DNA of 48,794 nt from Flavobacteriaceae bacterium. Its GTDB lineage: Bacteria > Bacteroidota > Bacteroidia > Flavobacteriales > Flavobacteriaceae. The position numbers and the translations under genes are program-made. Each line of letters begins with the position of its first letter. The stretch's first letter is position 1. The stretch spans positions 1-48,794 of the forward strand of contig JANQKN010000137.1 of assembly GCA_028281065.1 (NCBI GenBank), written 5' to 3'. Positions 7,691 through 16,378 of the stretch are shown one piece after another. The notes beneath the pieces are model-generated. The model had not been told where the DNA came from, searched no databases, and worked only from the letters and a program-made list of their open reading frames with translations.

Positions 7691-9499
7691 ATGAAGAAAT
7701 CATTTTTTATCGTATTTTTTTGTTTCCTAGTGGGAACACAGATGAATTCCCAGAATTCCATTCCAATTCCTTTTTTACAACCTTTTGAGAGTTTTACCTA
7801 TAACTCTCCTCCTAATTTAGTAAGGCTCGAAGTTGCCGATAGTTCAAGCCCTGGAGATACGGATTGTCCTCCAACAACTGATATGATAAAAGGGGAAGGA
7901 TATAGCTGGTTCTTATCAACCAGAGGCAACCCAACCAAAGGTAAATCTTTGAGATTGACTGTTCATCCCGAAGACCATCCTTGCAATGCTGTCTCTCCAA
8001 GAGATCGGTCCGAAGTCAGGTATACCTTGCCTCCATTGCACAACACGACGAGTTACATTCAATGGCAACTGTATATCCCCGATGACCTCAGTTTTATCGA
8101 TGAGGAAACGTCTAGTCAGGGTGGAAAAAATCCCTATCATAAATTGTTTCAAATTGCGTCTAATGATAGTTCATTAAGCTATCCATTGGTTGGACTTGAT
8201 TATATCCATGAAGAGAACGCACCAAATAATAAAAGGGATTTAATGTTTTTAATACGATCTGCCGTAAGTTCTTCAGTTGTCAGAAGAGTACACATCTCTG
8301 ATGCAATAGTTAAAGGGGAATGGACGGAAATAACCTATAAATCGTATTGGTCCAACAGTGATTTTTCTGGAAAAGTTGAAATATGGATCAATGATAAGCC
8401 TGTTATTCTTGATCTTTCAGATCCTAAAAACCAACCTATTAATCCCAATAAATATTATTGTATACTTGGCAACAATCAAGAAGATCCTCTTCAGGTATAT
8501 TGTGCCACAACATCGTTTGTAGGGGGTGCACCTGCCCGAAATAAAATCAAATTTGGGCATTATAGGCAACTCCATTACGAGAACGACAATGATCATACTA
8601 TTTATATAGACGATTTAAAAGTAACTGGTTACGAACCCATCACTGAAATTCCCACCAAACTGGCCAACCAATACTGCGATGCAAATATCCCCATAGACAA
8701 TTACAATATAAGCTGTGATCCAGTAAGCGCAAATGGTATCCCTGCAAACAACTATATTTTCCGATTCGAAAAAGATGCATCCACCTATTATTGGGTAAAT
8801 AGTAGCAACACATCCATTAATTTGTTGAATTACTCCTTTTTGGAACCCGCAACCACTTACAAAGTTCAAGTAAGGGCACAAGGCCCTACGTTCGATTTTA
8901 ATTACGGGGATATTTGTACCATCACTACTCCTCATAAAACAAAACTTAGGAGTACTGATTGCGGCGACACAGATTCACCCAATTACAATTCAACTATTGG
9001 AGCCCTTAAGGTGATGAAAGCTACCAATTACAAGTTCCAATTTCGAGACGACATAACCAATGCACTTTTCTATAAGAATACCAATAGCAGTAGTACATTT
9101 ATCACTCCCTCTTCAGTCAATGGGGTTGTTCCAGGTCGGTTATACCATGTAAAGGTGAGAGCTCAAGGATTACCGGATTTTGATTTCGATTATGGAGCTG
9201 AGTGTGAAATAAAGTTTGAAAGCAATTCTAAATTAGTAACAAACAACAAAACGGATTTCAATACTGGACAGCCTATAGTTACCCCCAATCCGTTTACAGA
9301 TTTAGTTCATATCAATTCTTTCGAAAATGAGATTCCTTTGCAATTTATAGTCTTCGACCTTTCAGGAAACATCGTATTTAAAAAGGAAAACAGCAAAGGT
9401 ATAAGCGAAATGGATCTAAGTTTTTTGAAAAGGGGAATGTACTTAGCCAAAGTTGTTTCTTCTACGAAAACGCAAACCATTAAATTGATAAAAGAATAA
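7691..9499 (+). CDS. Secreted polysaccharide-lyase-like protein with T9SS sorting domain
   Basis: 602 residues from the ATG at 7691, which begins the signal peptide MKKSFFIVFFCFLVGTQ. An earlier in-frame ATG (7667) would put eight charged residues ahead of it. Residues 40-325 resemble the heparin-lyase-I-like fold (Polysacc_lyase): a RDRSEVRY segment near 103, YIQWQLYIPDDL, KLFQIA, WTEITYKSYWS, and KIKFGHYRQ with IYIDDLKVTGY at the end. Two related modules follow (about 328-420 and 420-515), each with a YKVQVRAQG or YHVKVRAQG strand and a conserved Cys; such modules are common in T9SS cargo. Residues 535-602 are a type A T9SS C-terminal domain (VTPNPFTDLVHINSF ... GMYLAKVVS). It is probably a surface or secreted enzyme acting on an acidic polysaccharide; the substrate cannot be read. 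Confidence 0.72.
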   Translation: MKKSFFIVFFCFLVGTQMNSQNSIPIPFLQPFESFTYNSPPNLVRLEVADSSSPGDTDCPPTTDMIKGEGYSWFLSTRGNPTKGKSLRLTVHPEDHPCNAVSPRDRSEVRYTLPPLHNTTSYIQWQLYIPDDLSFIDEETSSQGGKNPYHKLFQIASNDSSLSYPLVGLDYIHEENAPNNKRDLMFLIRSAVSSSVVRRVHISDAIVKGEWTEITYKSYWSNSDFSGKVEIWINDKPVILDLSDPKNQPINPNKYYCILGNNQEDPLQVYCATTSFVGGAPARNKIKFGHYRQLHYENDNDHTIYIDDLKVTGYEPITEIPTKLANQYCDANIPIDNYNISCDPVSANGIPANNYIFRFEKDASTYYWVNSSNTSINLLNYSFLEPATTYKVQVRAQGPTFDFNYGDICTITTPHKTKLRSTDCGDTDSPNYNSTIGALKVMKATNYKFQFRDDITNALFYKNTNSSSTFITPSSVNGVVPGRLYHVKVRAQGLPDFDFDYGAECEIKFESNSKLVTNNKTDFNTGQPIVTPNPFTDLVHINSFENEIPLQFIVFDLSGNIVFKKENSKGISEMDLSFLKRGMYLAKVVSSTKTQTIKLIKE

Positions 9500-9513
9500 A
9501 TGTAAATTAAGAC

Positions 9514-9544
9514 AACCCCTTATCTTTTCTCGAGGTAAGGGGTT
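9514..9544. terminator. Hairpin between convergent genes
   Basis: AACCCCTTA (9514-9522) pairs perfectly with TAAGGGGTT (9536-9544). It sits between the convergent ends of the lyase-like gene and holA. No good T-run follows on either strand, so it may be a weak two-way terminator or an mRNA 3' stabilising hairpin. Confidence 0.5.
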
Positions 9545-9556
9545 AAAAAAGGAAGA

Positions 9557-10561
9557 TCAATCGAAGATCTTTACCAAAAGTTCTTTTAGTAAATCCCCTT
9601 GGGGTATATTGGCTGCTCCTACCCCTTTGCTTTTCATATCCACTTCACGAATTACGGACACAATCTTGCTCACCTTTTTCATGGGGTAATGACGTGCCGC
9701 CATTTCGTAATCCTTAATAAAATAAGGACTCACACCCAATACTTTGGGTGCTTGGGACCGATCGGTAAGGGAATGGTACTTCAACAACTTGGAGAAAAAA
9801 CTGTATAGCAAAGCAACGGTCATAACAATAGGATGGTTCTTGGGGTTTTGTGCAAAGTATTGTACAATACCAAAGGCTTTTTTTATGTCCTTGGCCCCGA
9901 TGGCATTCTGTAGCTCAAAATTGTTGAAATCCTTACTTATCCCAATATTCTCTTCGATGATTTGAGGGGTAATCTGCTCCCCAGGTTTTAGGATAAGTTG
10001 CAGCTTTTCCAATTCGTTGTTTACCTTGCTTAAATCGTTGCCCAAAAATTCGGTAAGCATCTGTGCAGCCTTAGGACTTATGGTATATCCCTTGCCTGCC
10101 ATAACCCTGCGGATCCAATCTGGGACTTGGTTTTCGTAAAGTTTCTTGCTCTCGAACAACACCCCTTTTTGTTTTACGGCTTTGGAGAGTTTTTTTCGTG
10201 CATCCAGCTTTTTGTATTTGTAACAAACCACCAAAACCGTAGTAGGTTGCGGGTTCTCTACATAAGAAACCAAATTTTCGATGGTTCTTGCCAAATCCTG
10301 CGCTTCCTTTACAATCACAACCTGGCGTTCGGCCATCATAGGGTACCGCTTGGCATTGCTCACGATATCGTCTATGGAAACATCCCTTCCGTACAAAACC
10401 ATTTGGTTGAATCCCTTTTCTTCTTCAGATAAAAGATTATCTTCGATATAATCGCTAATACCGTCTATGTAATAGGGTTCTTCCCCCATCAAAAAGTAGA
10501 TAGGAGCGGCTTTGCCGTTTTTAATGTCTGAAATGATTTTTTTTACCTGGTCGAGTGCCAA
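9557..10561 (-). CDS. holA: DNA polymerase III delta subunit (clamp loader)
   Basis: 334 residues, the typical length for HolA. Key segments are APIYFLMGEEPYYID (19-33) at the degenerate P-loop position, AKRYPMMAERQVVIVKEAQD (70-89), and the helical C-terminal collar with FLGNDLSKVNNELEKLQLI. The delta subunit opens the beta sliding clamp as part of the clamp-loader complex. The start is TTG at 10561; the coding phase upstream has no ATG, and VKKIISDIKNGKAAPIY is where family members normally begin. It is divergent from the HsdR-N-type gene, with a strong palindrome in the gap. Confidence 0.9.
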   Translation of the reverse strand: MALDQVKKIISDIKNGKAAPIYFLMGEEPYYIDGISDYIEDNLLSEEEKGFNQMVLYGRDVSIDDIVSNAKRYPMMAERQVVIVKEAQDLARTIENLVSYVENPQPTTVLVVCYKYKKLDARKKLSKAVKQKGVLFESKKLYENQVPDWIRRVMAGKGYTISPKAAQMLTEFLGNDLSKVNNELEKLQLILKPGEQITPQIIEENIGISKDFNNFELQNAIGAKDIKKAFGIVQYFAQNPKNHPIVMTVALLYSFFSKLLKYHSLTDRSQAPKVLGVSPYFIKDYEMAARHYPMKKVSKIVSVIREVDMKSKGVGAANIPQGDLLKELLVKIFD

Positions 10562-10579
10562 AAGCGTTATTTTGTCTGT

Positions 10580-10623
10580 TCGAGCGCAGTCGGGAACTTT
10601 ACTGACCTCTCGACTGCGCTCGA
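10580..10623. repeat. REP-like palindrome
   Basis: TCGAGCGCAGTCGGGA (10580-10595) and TCTCGACTGCGCTCGA (10608-10623) are inverted copies with one mismatch in 16, separated by 12 bases. The stem is GC-rich, unlike its surroundings. It lies between the divergent starts of holA and the HsdR-N-type gene, where a terminator would be misplaced. In form it is like REP/BIME-type palindromes. Confidence 0.7.
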
Positions 10624-10677
10624 GGTGACAGGTCGCTAAGATTATGAAATCTGCTTTGGAAAGCGTTACTTTGTTCG

Positions 10678-11118
10678 ATGCTGAAACTGAATTTTCCAGA
10701 GTATACCTTCCGCTTCAAAAATAGGGAAAACAAACGACTGATTTTTGATCCCATCCGAAAAAAATTTGTGGTCCTTACGCCCGAGGAATGGGTACGCCAG
10801 CATACGGTTCAGTTCTTGGTTTCGGAAATGCATTACTCCCCCAACCTAATCAATGTAGAAAAGCAACTCATCCTCAACAATACCAAAAAAAGATACGACA
10901 TTGTGGTTTTTGAACCCGACGGGACCATCTTCCTCATTGTAGAGTGCAAAGCGCCCCATATAAAAATCACCCAAGAGACCTTCGATCAGATTGCGCGTTA
11001 CAATTTGGTCACAAAAGCGACGTATCTTATGATTACCAATGGTTTGGAGCATTATTACTGCCGTATGGATTACGAAAATGAGCGGTATGTGTTTTTGGAA
11101 ACCCTTCCCAATAAATAA
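10678..11118 (+). CDS. Stand-alone HsdR N-terminal-type nuclease domain protein
   Basis: 146 residues. It matches the HSDR_N_2 domain (N-terminal domain of type I restriction R subunits), a PD-(D/E)XK nuclease fold: TPEEWVRQHTVQFLV near 38-52, then YDIVVFEPDGTIFLIVECKAP (about 79-99) with the D...ECK active-site pattern, then DQIARYNLVTKATYLMITNG. No helicase or specificity subunit is nearby, so it is not a restriction system by itself. A role in DNA processing or repair is possible, given its place beside holA, but is unproven. Its ATG is the start that keeps the N-terminal FPEYTFRFKNRENKRLIFDP. Confidence 0.85.
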   Translation: MLKLNFPEYTFRFKNRENKRLIFDPIRKKFVVLTPEEWVRQHTVQFLVSEMHYSPNLINVEKQLILNNTKKRYDIVVFEPDGTIFLIVECKAPHIKITQETFDQIARYNLVTKATYLMITNGLEHYYCRMDYENERYVFLETLPNK

Positions 11119-11135
11119 AATGGACTCCCATTAAG

Positions 11136-11831
11136 ATGAATGATATTTTAATCGTACTACTTGTATTGCTCATATACTTCTCCCCGGTTTTTTATCAGCT
11201 TTTTATCGTAATCAAAGAAAGCAAGAGAGGAAACAAAATACCGCTAAAACGGTTTTTCAGGTATGCCAAATACAGCCTTTTATTTTTCCTGGCAACGGCT
11301 ATTGTATTTACTGTATTAAGCCACACCAATTACCTTGATTATGAAAAACCCATGAAGTATGATAAAATCGATGATATTACATTTGAAAATTTCAGGGGGT
11401 TGGAGTTTTTTAAAAAGTCATTGTACGGCAATGAAAGGTTTGCATATGTAGTTACCAGTATTGAAAGTGATATTAGTGGAAACGAAGTAACCATTCAATC
11501 TTTTTTTCATCCTTCAAGGTCGTATGTGTACAGTCAACATTCCAACAGCAAAGACCTTTTAACCCATGAAAAGTATCACATAAAAATTACGGAGCTCTAT
11601 GCAAGAAAGGCAAAAGAAAGGATTATGAAGCTCAAGAATCCATCAAAAAAAGAAATCAAGGAGGTTATAACCAAGGCTAAAAAGGAAGAAAGGCAGTTTC
11701 AGAAAAAATACGATTACGATACTTTTCATAATTATGTGCTAAGTGAACAGAAAAAGTATGAAACACAAATAGATAGTTTACTAAATTTACTCACTGAATT
11801 CGAACAACCAAAAATCATTCTTAATGACTAA
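11136..11831 (+). CDS. Membrane-anchored DUF922-like HExxH protein
   Basis: 231 residues. Two hydrophobic segments (4-26 and 46-62) anchor the protein. A soluble domain follows with DITFENFRGLEFF (80-92) and, at 140-158, KDLLTHEKYHIKITELYAR. H144-E145-K-Y-H148 is an HExxH zinc-protease motif and E153 could be a third ligand. This layout (an xFRG strand, then LLxHExxH..I.ELYAR) resembles the DUF922 family of predicted Zn-dependent proteases. The last 75 residues are lysine- and glutamate-rich and probably helical. The gene overlaps the following lipoprotein gene by 8 bases, so the two are translated together. The function is unknown and the family call is by eye. Confidence 0.6.
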   Translation: MNDILIVLLVLLIYFSPVFYQLFIVIKESKRGNKIPLKRFFRYAKYSLLFFLATAIVFTVLSHTNYLDYEKPMKYDKIDDITFENFRGLEFFKKSLYGNERFAYVVTSIESDISGNEVTIQSFFHPSRSYVYSQHSNSKDLLTHEKYHIKITELYARKAKERIMKLKNPSKKEIKEVITKAKKEERQFQKKYDYDTFHNYVLSEQKKYETQIDSLLNLLTEFEQPKIILND

Positions 11832-12570
11832 GCATATACTGTTATTACTAGCTACAATAGCCCTTATTTCTTGTGGTTCCGAAAATGACAAATTCCCTTT
11901 GAACAAAAGGTATTGGGAGCCTATGGATTATGCCAATGTAACCCGGGAACTGAAGTACGGTTTCGAAGCCGATGACAAGCTCCCATCTTTTGATGATCCA
12001 GAAACACGGGCCATCATCGAAAAATATACAGACGAAGCAAATTTTAATGTAATATTGGACGATGATCAATTAGGGATAAAACACAGGAACAAAGTAGCTC
12101 AGGATTTCTTCAACAGATATAGGGACATGAGCACTGTTTATACGGCTACCAACCGCCAAGACGAATACGTCTATGACCAGGAAATGTTGGCCATTGAGCA
12201 ATTTGGACTAGAACTACAGCTAAAATATTTCAAGTTAGGTAATGACGATATCATAGAGCGTTCCGACGACCCAACCTCTGCTAATGTACAGAACACTGTC
12301 AATTCCAATATCCAAACCTTAATCTCCAATTATAATCTATACTTGGATGAGATCAATAACGAGAACGCTTTTTCTGAAGAGGGTAAAAAACTATTTGCAA
12401 AGGGAATCGACACCCATTTTACCAAACTGGTAGAAACGTACCCAAATAGCAATTTTAGCGCATTGGAAAGAAAGATAGACCTCATGTATAAAAAGGCAAC
12501 CTCTTATCCAGTAAAGGTTTCTTTGCAAAAATTAAAACAACTTATAGAAAGCAAAAAGCCCAGCGAATAA
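11824..12570 (+). CDS. Uncharacterised lipoprotein
   Basis: 248 residues. The first 17 (MTKHILLLLATIALISC) form a lipoprotein signal with the lipobox cysteine at 17, so the mature protein is lipid-anchored. The rest is hydrophilic, acidic and mostly helical in appearance; I recognise no family. It starts 8 bases inside the DUF922-like gene, which suggests coupled translation and perhaps a joint function at the membrane. Codon use looks like that of neighbouring genes. Confidence 0.75.
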   Translation: MTKHILLLLATIALISCGSENDKFPLNKRYWEPMDYANVTRELKYGFEADDKLPSFDDPETRAIIEKYTDEANFNVILDDDQLGIKHRNKVAQDFFNRYRDMSTVYTATNRQDEYVYDQEMLAIEQFGLELQLKYFKLGNDDIIERSDDPTSANVQNTVNSNIQTLISNYNLYLDEINNENAFSEEGKKLFAKGIDTHFTKLVETYPNSNFSALERKIDLMYKKATSYPVKVSLQKLKQLIESKKPSE

Positions 12571-12585
12571 GCTTCTTAACTAAAC

Positions 12586-14061
12586 CTATTTATCCACTAT
12601 AAAGCTACCACTGGAAATCTGCTTGTTTCCTTCAATCAGCCTATAAAAATACATTCCAGAAGTTATATTGGCGAGGCTAATGGTATAGGTAGTTTCTGCA
12701 GTTGTGCCCTCTATTTTATGAGGAGTAAGCCTTAAAGACCTTCCGTTAACATCAAAAAATTGAAGCTCTCCTTTCATTTTTATGGGAAAAGAAATACGTA
12801 TGGAATCCTTGGAAGGATTGGGATAGACAGTTCCCGTTATAGCCAAAGTGTTTTCCTTAACCGAAAGGATGTCGGGGTTAAAAAAGGTTAGGTCGTCGGT
12901 TTCGTTAAAATTCCCGAAATAAATATCCGGGAAAGTGTCATTATTAAAATCGGCCACTTCCATAGCAATCCCATTGGTTAAAGCAAAGGGTTCGAACACG
13001 TCCAAGCTAGTCTCGGTATACACTCCTGCACCATCATTATCCAGCACCCGTGGGTTCGAAGCTGGGTTTTGAAACGACACATGTATAATATCCAAGTCAT
13101 TATCATCGTCATAATCCACAAAAAAAGCGTCCAGACTCAACAGATTACTCGAAGGAAGGTTCGTTGCCGTGGCATCGGTAAAAAAGCCATTACCATTATT
13201 GAGATAAAGACGATCTTGCGGATTGGCAGTTCCTATAAAGTTTACAGTGGCTACGAAAATATCCGGAAAGGTATCCCCATTGGCATCCCCTATTGCAATT
13301 TTTCGGGTTTCCACCGTTTGCCCGGTATCGGGAAGTCTACTGCTTTCATCTACAAAAGTCCCATTGTTATTTATTAGGATATTGTTGTCCCCCAGGTCGA
13401 TCCCTTCAATAATATCCAGATCATTATCGCCATCCAGATCGACCAATTTAAAATCCTGGGTCCCTTCGGTATTCACAGGCCAACGCGATGCATCTTGTGT
13501 AAACGTAAGATCTTGATTGTTGATAAAAACCGTATTCTGCCCCGTATTCCCAATAATTAAATCGGGGTAATCATCGTTGTTTAGATCAAGCACTGCAACA
13601 GCATTTCCCAAAGAGCTTGGGAAATCGTATGCTATGAAGGTGAACAATCCCGTTCCATCATTTATCAGGAGTTCATGAAAAGTGGAATCTTCCGAAACAA
13701 ATAGCACATCGGGATCCCCATCTTGATCGAAATCGGCTATGGCAATATCCTCACTGTCTTCTCCGGGAAAAGGGTCGCCTGTATTTTTTTCAGGAAAAAT
13801 CCGTGACGGATCTTCTGTAAAATTTCCACTCCCATCGTTAAAAAGGAGTAGGTTTCTTCTAAATTCGCCTGCAGTAATTATATCCAAATCATTATCGTTG
13901 TCTACATCCACACTTCGAACATCCATAGTATTGATTCCTGTCGCTGACAAGGGAATATGATCATTCTCGTGGGTAAAATAATAAGGCTGTGCCAGGTGCG
14001 ATTGTATCGCAAAGCAACATAACAGAAAGAGGGCGTACTTGACAAGAATTGTTAGTTTCAT
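12586..14061 (-). CDS. FG-GAP/VCBS repeat protein with T9SS sorting domain
   Basis: 491 residues. A signal peptide (about 1-24) is followed by at least seven repeats carrying calcium-binding-like DxDxDxD loops, such as DVDNDNDLDIITAGE, DFDQDGDPDVLFVSED, DLDGDNDLDIIEG and DYDDDNDLDIIHVS. These are FG-GAP/VCBS repeats that fold as a beta-propeller. The last 85 residues (TGTVYPNPSKDSIRIS ... SGMYFYRLIEG) are a T9SS type A domain, so the protein is exported to the surface or medium. Such propellers usually bind sugars or proteins rather than catalyse. It is transcribed towards the lipoprotein gene and ends 15 bases from it. Confidence 0.88.
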   Translation of the reverse strand: MKLTILVKYALFLLCCFAIQSHLAQPYYFTHENDHIPLSATGINTMDVRSVDVDNDNDLDIITAGEFRRNLLLFNDGSGNFTEDPSRIFPEKNTGDPFPGEDSEDIAIADFDQDGDPDVLFVSEDSTFHELLINDGTGLFTFIAYDFPSSLGNAVAVLDLNNDDYPDLIIGNTGQNTVFINNQDLTFTQDASRWPVNTEGTQDFKLVDLDGDNDLDIIEGIDLGDNNILINNNGTFVDESSRLPDTGQTVETRKIAIGDANGDTFPDIFVATVNFIGTANPQDRLYLNNGNGFFTDATATNLPSSNLLSLDAFFVDYDDDNDLDIIHVSFQNPASNPRVLDNDGAGVYTETSLDVFEPFALTNGIAMEVADFNNDTFPDIYFGNFNETDDLTFFNPDILSVKENTLAITGTVYPNPSKDSIRISFPIKMKGELQFFDVNGRSLRLTPHKIEGTTAETTYTISLANITSGMYFYRLIEGNKQISSGSFIVDK

Positions 14062-14218
14062 AGCTTCTTTTTTTATTAAGGTTACGAAATATGCTTGACT
14101 TAGGCAAAATTCTATACTCGTCCATCTTAAGAATCAGGGGGATGACTCCAAAATATTCGAGGAGTGAAAAATCGTGTTCTTGAAAAAATAAGCTTAAAAT
14201 TTTCCTTTTCTTTGCCTT

Positions 14219-15211
14219 GTGAAAGTCGCCGTGGTTATACTCAATTGGAATGGGAAAAAGCTGTTGGAGCAATTCCTGCCTTCGGTCATAGAACATTCTG
14301 GTTCGGCGAATCTCTATGTGGCCGACAATGCCTCTACCGATGATAGCGTAGCCTACCTTTCGGAACACCATCCAGAAATCAATATCATTCAAAACAAAGA
14401 AAATGGCGGGTATGCCAAGGGATACAACGATGCTTTAAAAGATCTTACTGAAGACATTTTTGTATTACTGAATAGTGATGTGGAAGTCGCCTCACAATGG
14501 CTAGATCCTGTGATTGCTGAATTTGAAAAGGATCCTTACTTGCAAGCCGCACAACCCAAAATTTTGGATTACAAAAACAAGTCGTTTTTTGAGTATGCGG
14601 GAGCTGCAGGGGGATTTATCGATACCTTAGGATACCCGTATTGCAGGGGCCGTATTTTCGATACCATTGAAAAAGACGAGGGTCAGTACAATGATATCTC
14701 CCCTATTTTCTGGGCTACGGGGGCCTGTCTCTTTCTAAGACGGGAAGCCTTTTGGAATGTAGGCGGGTTGGATGAAGACTTCTTTACCCATCACGAAGAG
14801 ATCGACTTGTGCTGGCGGATCCAATCGCGAGGCGGGGTCGTTAAATACATTGGTACTTCAACCATATATCACTTAGGGGGAGCTACATTAACGGCCGCAC
14901 ATCCCAGAAAGACCTTTTATAATTTTAGGAATTCCCTCCTCATCTTGGTTAAAAATGCAAAGGGCTCTGTAGTATGGAGGCGCATCTTTATACGATTGCT
15001 TTGGGACGGCGTTGCAGGCCTCAGGTTCTTACTGCAAGGGAAATTTGGGCATTTTTTGGCAGTGATAGAAGCCCATTTCAGTTTTTACAGCCTCATACCC
15101 AAGTTCTTACAAAAAAGAAAGCAATGGGCTTCCAACCTTAAATATGCCACAATTAATTCTGTGGTTTGGAGGTACTTTATTGCAAAAAAACGTAACTTTA
15201 ACAACCTCTAA
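14219..15211 (+). CDS. Family 2 glycosyltransferase
   Basis: 330 residues of the GT-A fold. It starts at GTG with VAVVILNWNGKKLLEQFLPS, the nucleotide-sugar-binding first strand. NKENGGYAKGYNDAL and VLLNSDVEV follow, the latter giving the DxD-like metal site. FFTHHEEIDLCWRIQSRGG holds the catalytic region typical of rhamnosyltransferase-like GT2 enzymes. The C-terminal 100 residues include amphipathic and hydrophobic helices that may contact the membrane. It probably builds a cell-envelope glycan; donor and acceptor are not readable. No other glycan genes are adjacent. Confidence 0.85.
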   Translation: MKVAVVILNWNGKKLLEQFLPSVIEHSGSANLYVADNASTDDSVAYLSEHHPEINIIQNKENGGYAKGYNDALKDLTEDIFVLLNSDVEVASQWLDPVIAEFEKDPYLQAAQPKILDYKNKSFFEYAGAAGGFIDTLGYPYCRGRIFDTIEKDEGQYNDISPIFWATGACLFLRREAFWNVGGLDEDFFTHHEEIDLCWRIQSRGGVVKYIGTSTIYHLGGATLTAAHPRKTFYNFRNSLLILVKNAKGSVVWRRIFIRLLWDGVAGLRFLLQGKFGHFLAVIEAHFSFYSLIPKFLQKRKQWASNLKYATINSVVWRYFIAKKRNFNNL

Positions 15212-15242
15212 TAAACTTTACCTAAAATAATGTTAAGTGCCA

Positions 15243-15271
15243 TTTGGCATCTGATTGAATTTATAATTTTG
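15243..15271 (+). promoter_or_regulatory. Bacteroidetes-type promoter of the OmpA gene
   Basis: TTTG (15243-15246) and TAATTTTG (15264-15271) are 17 bases apart and fit the Bacteroidetes TTG / TAnnTTTG pattern. The -7 element ends 26 bases before the ATG. Confidence 0.6.
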
Positions 15272-15297
15272 ACCACTAAACCTAATTTCGTAACGAC

Positions 15298-16182
15298 ATG
15301 AAAAAACTATTGATCTTATTGGTTTCTTCAGGGCTTATGTTCACTTCCTGTGTATCGAAAAAGCAATATGCAGAATTGGAAGCCAAGCAAAAGAAGACCC
15401 AGGATTTATTAAATACGGCAACTGTAAAACTAAATGCTTGTGAAGCCGACAAGGCTGCCGCCAATGCACGCATCGCTTCACTGGAGGATCGAATTGCCGA
15501 TCTTCGCAAGACCAATTCCGACCTTATAGAAAGCTCCAAAGAGTTAACCATCTTAACCAAACAAGGAGCTACCAATCTTGAGAAGTCGTTGGAAAGTTTA
15601 AAGGAAAAAGACCTAAAAATAAGCCGACTTCAGGATGCCCTTAACAAAAAAGATAGTGTTACCCTTGCTTTGGTAACCAGTCTTAAGAAAGAAGTTGGAC
15701 TTGATGATGAAGACATTGAAATTAATGTAGAAAAAGGTGTAGTGTTCATTTCCCTGAGCGATAAGGTATTGTTTAGAAGTGGAAGCTACAACTTATCATC
15801 CCGTGCCAATGAAATCCTTGGCAAAGTAGCTACGGTAATTAATAGCAAGCCCGATTTTGAAGCCTTGGTAGAAGGACATACCGATAATGTTCCTTATAAA
15901 AAAGGCGTGCTTATCGACAACTGGGACCTGAGTGCCAAACGTTCTACGGCCGTTGTACGAAAACTCATGGAATTGGGAGCCAATCCTTCGCAGTTAATAG
16001 CTGCAGGACGTAGTGAATTTGTTCCTTTAGTTCCTAACGATACGGCAGAGAACAAGTCTACCAATCGTAGAACCAAGATCTATATCCTACCTAAGATCGA
16101 TCAATTCTATGAAATGATAGAAGACGAATTGGAAGTACTTTCCAACGAAGGCGGTAGCGAAGGAGGCGGCGGAGGCAACTAA
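15298..16182 (+). CDS. OmpA-family lipoprotein
   Basis: 294 residues. A lipoprotein signal ends at C18 (MFTSC). Residues 20-120 form a long coiled coil (AELEAKQKKTQDLL ... ESLKEKDLKISRLQDAL). Residues 150-270 are an OmpA C-terminal peptidoglycan-binding domain: VLFRSGSYNLS, VEGHTDNVPY, WDLSAKRSTAVVRKLMELG and NRRTKIYI. The tail is glycine-rich. It probably tethers the outer membrane to peptidoglycan, like Pal or MotB-type proteins. A strong terminator follows, and it has its own promoter. Confidence 0.9.
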   Translation: MKKLLILLVSSGLMFTSCVSKKQYAELEAKQKKTQDLLNTATVKLNACEADKAAANARIASLEDRIADLRKTNSDLIESSKELTILTKQGATNLEKSLESLKEKDLKISRLQDALNKKDSVTLALVTSLKKEVGLDDEDIEINVEKGVVFISLSDKVLFRSGSYNLSSRANEILGKVATVINSKPDFEALVEGHTDNVPYKKGVLIDNWDLSAKRSTAVVRKLMELGANPSQLIAAGRSEFVPLVPNDTAENKSTNRRTKIYILPKIDQFYEMIEDELEVLSNEGGSEGGGGGN

Positions 16183-16204
16183 TCGTTCCTCTTTATAAAA
16201 AATT

Positions 16205-16234
16205 AAAAAAGCTTGGCAAATGCCAAGCTTTTTT
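16205..16234 (+). terminator. Intrinsic terminator after the OmpA gene
   Basis: AAAAAAGCTTGGCA (16205-16218) and TGCCAAGCTTTTTT (16221-16234) are perfect inverted copies with a two-base spacer (in practice a four-base loop) and a built-in T-run. It lies about 20 bases after the stop. Confidence 0.9.
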
Positions 16235-16378
16235 GTTTTCAGCAAAAAAAAAACATACTTCCTTAAGTCCTGTATTGGTGAGGTTTAAGCTATTTTTTTA
16301 ATATTTTTATAGAGAAGCTGTCCAAATTTTCTTTTCCTACACGTCATAAGGGTGAAAAACAACAAAACGCAACTACAC

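Noticed and set aside
10678..11118. Idea of a type I restriction-modification system
   Set aside because: Only the R-subunit N-terminal type domain is present; there is no helicase, specificity or methylase gene.
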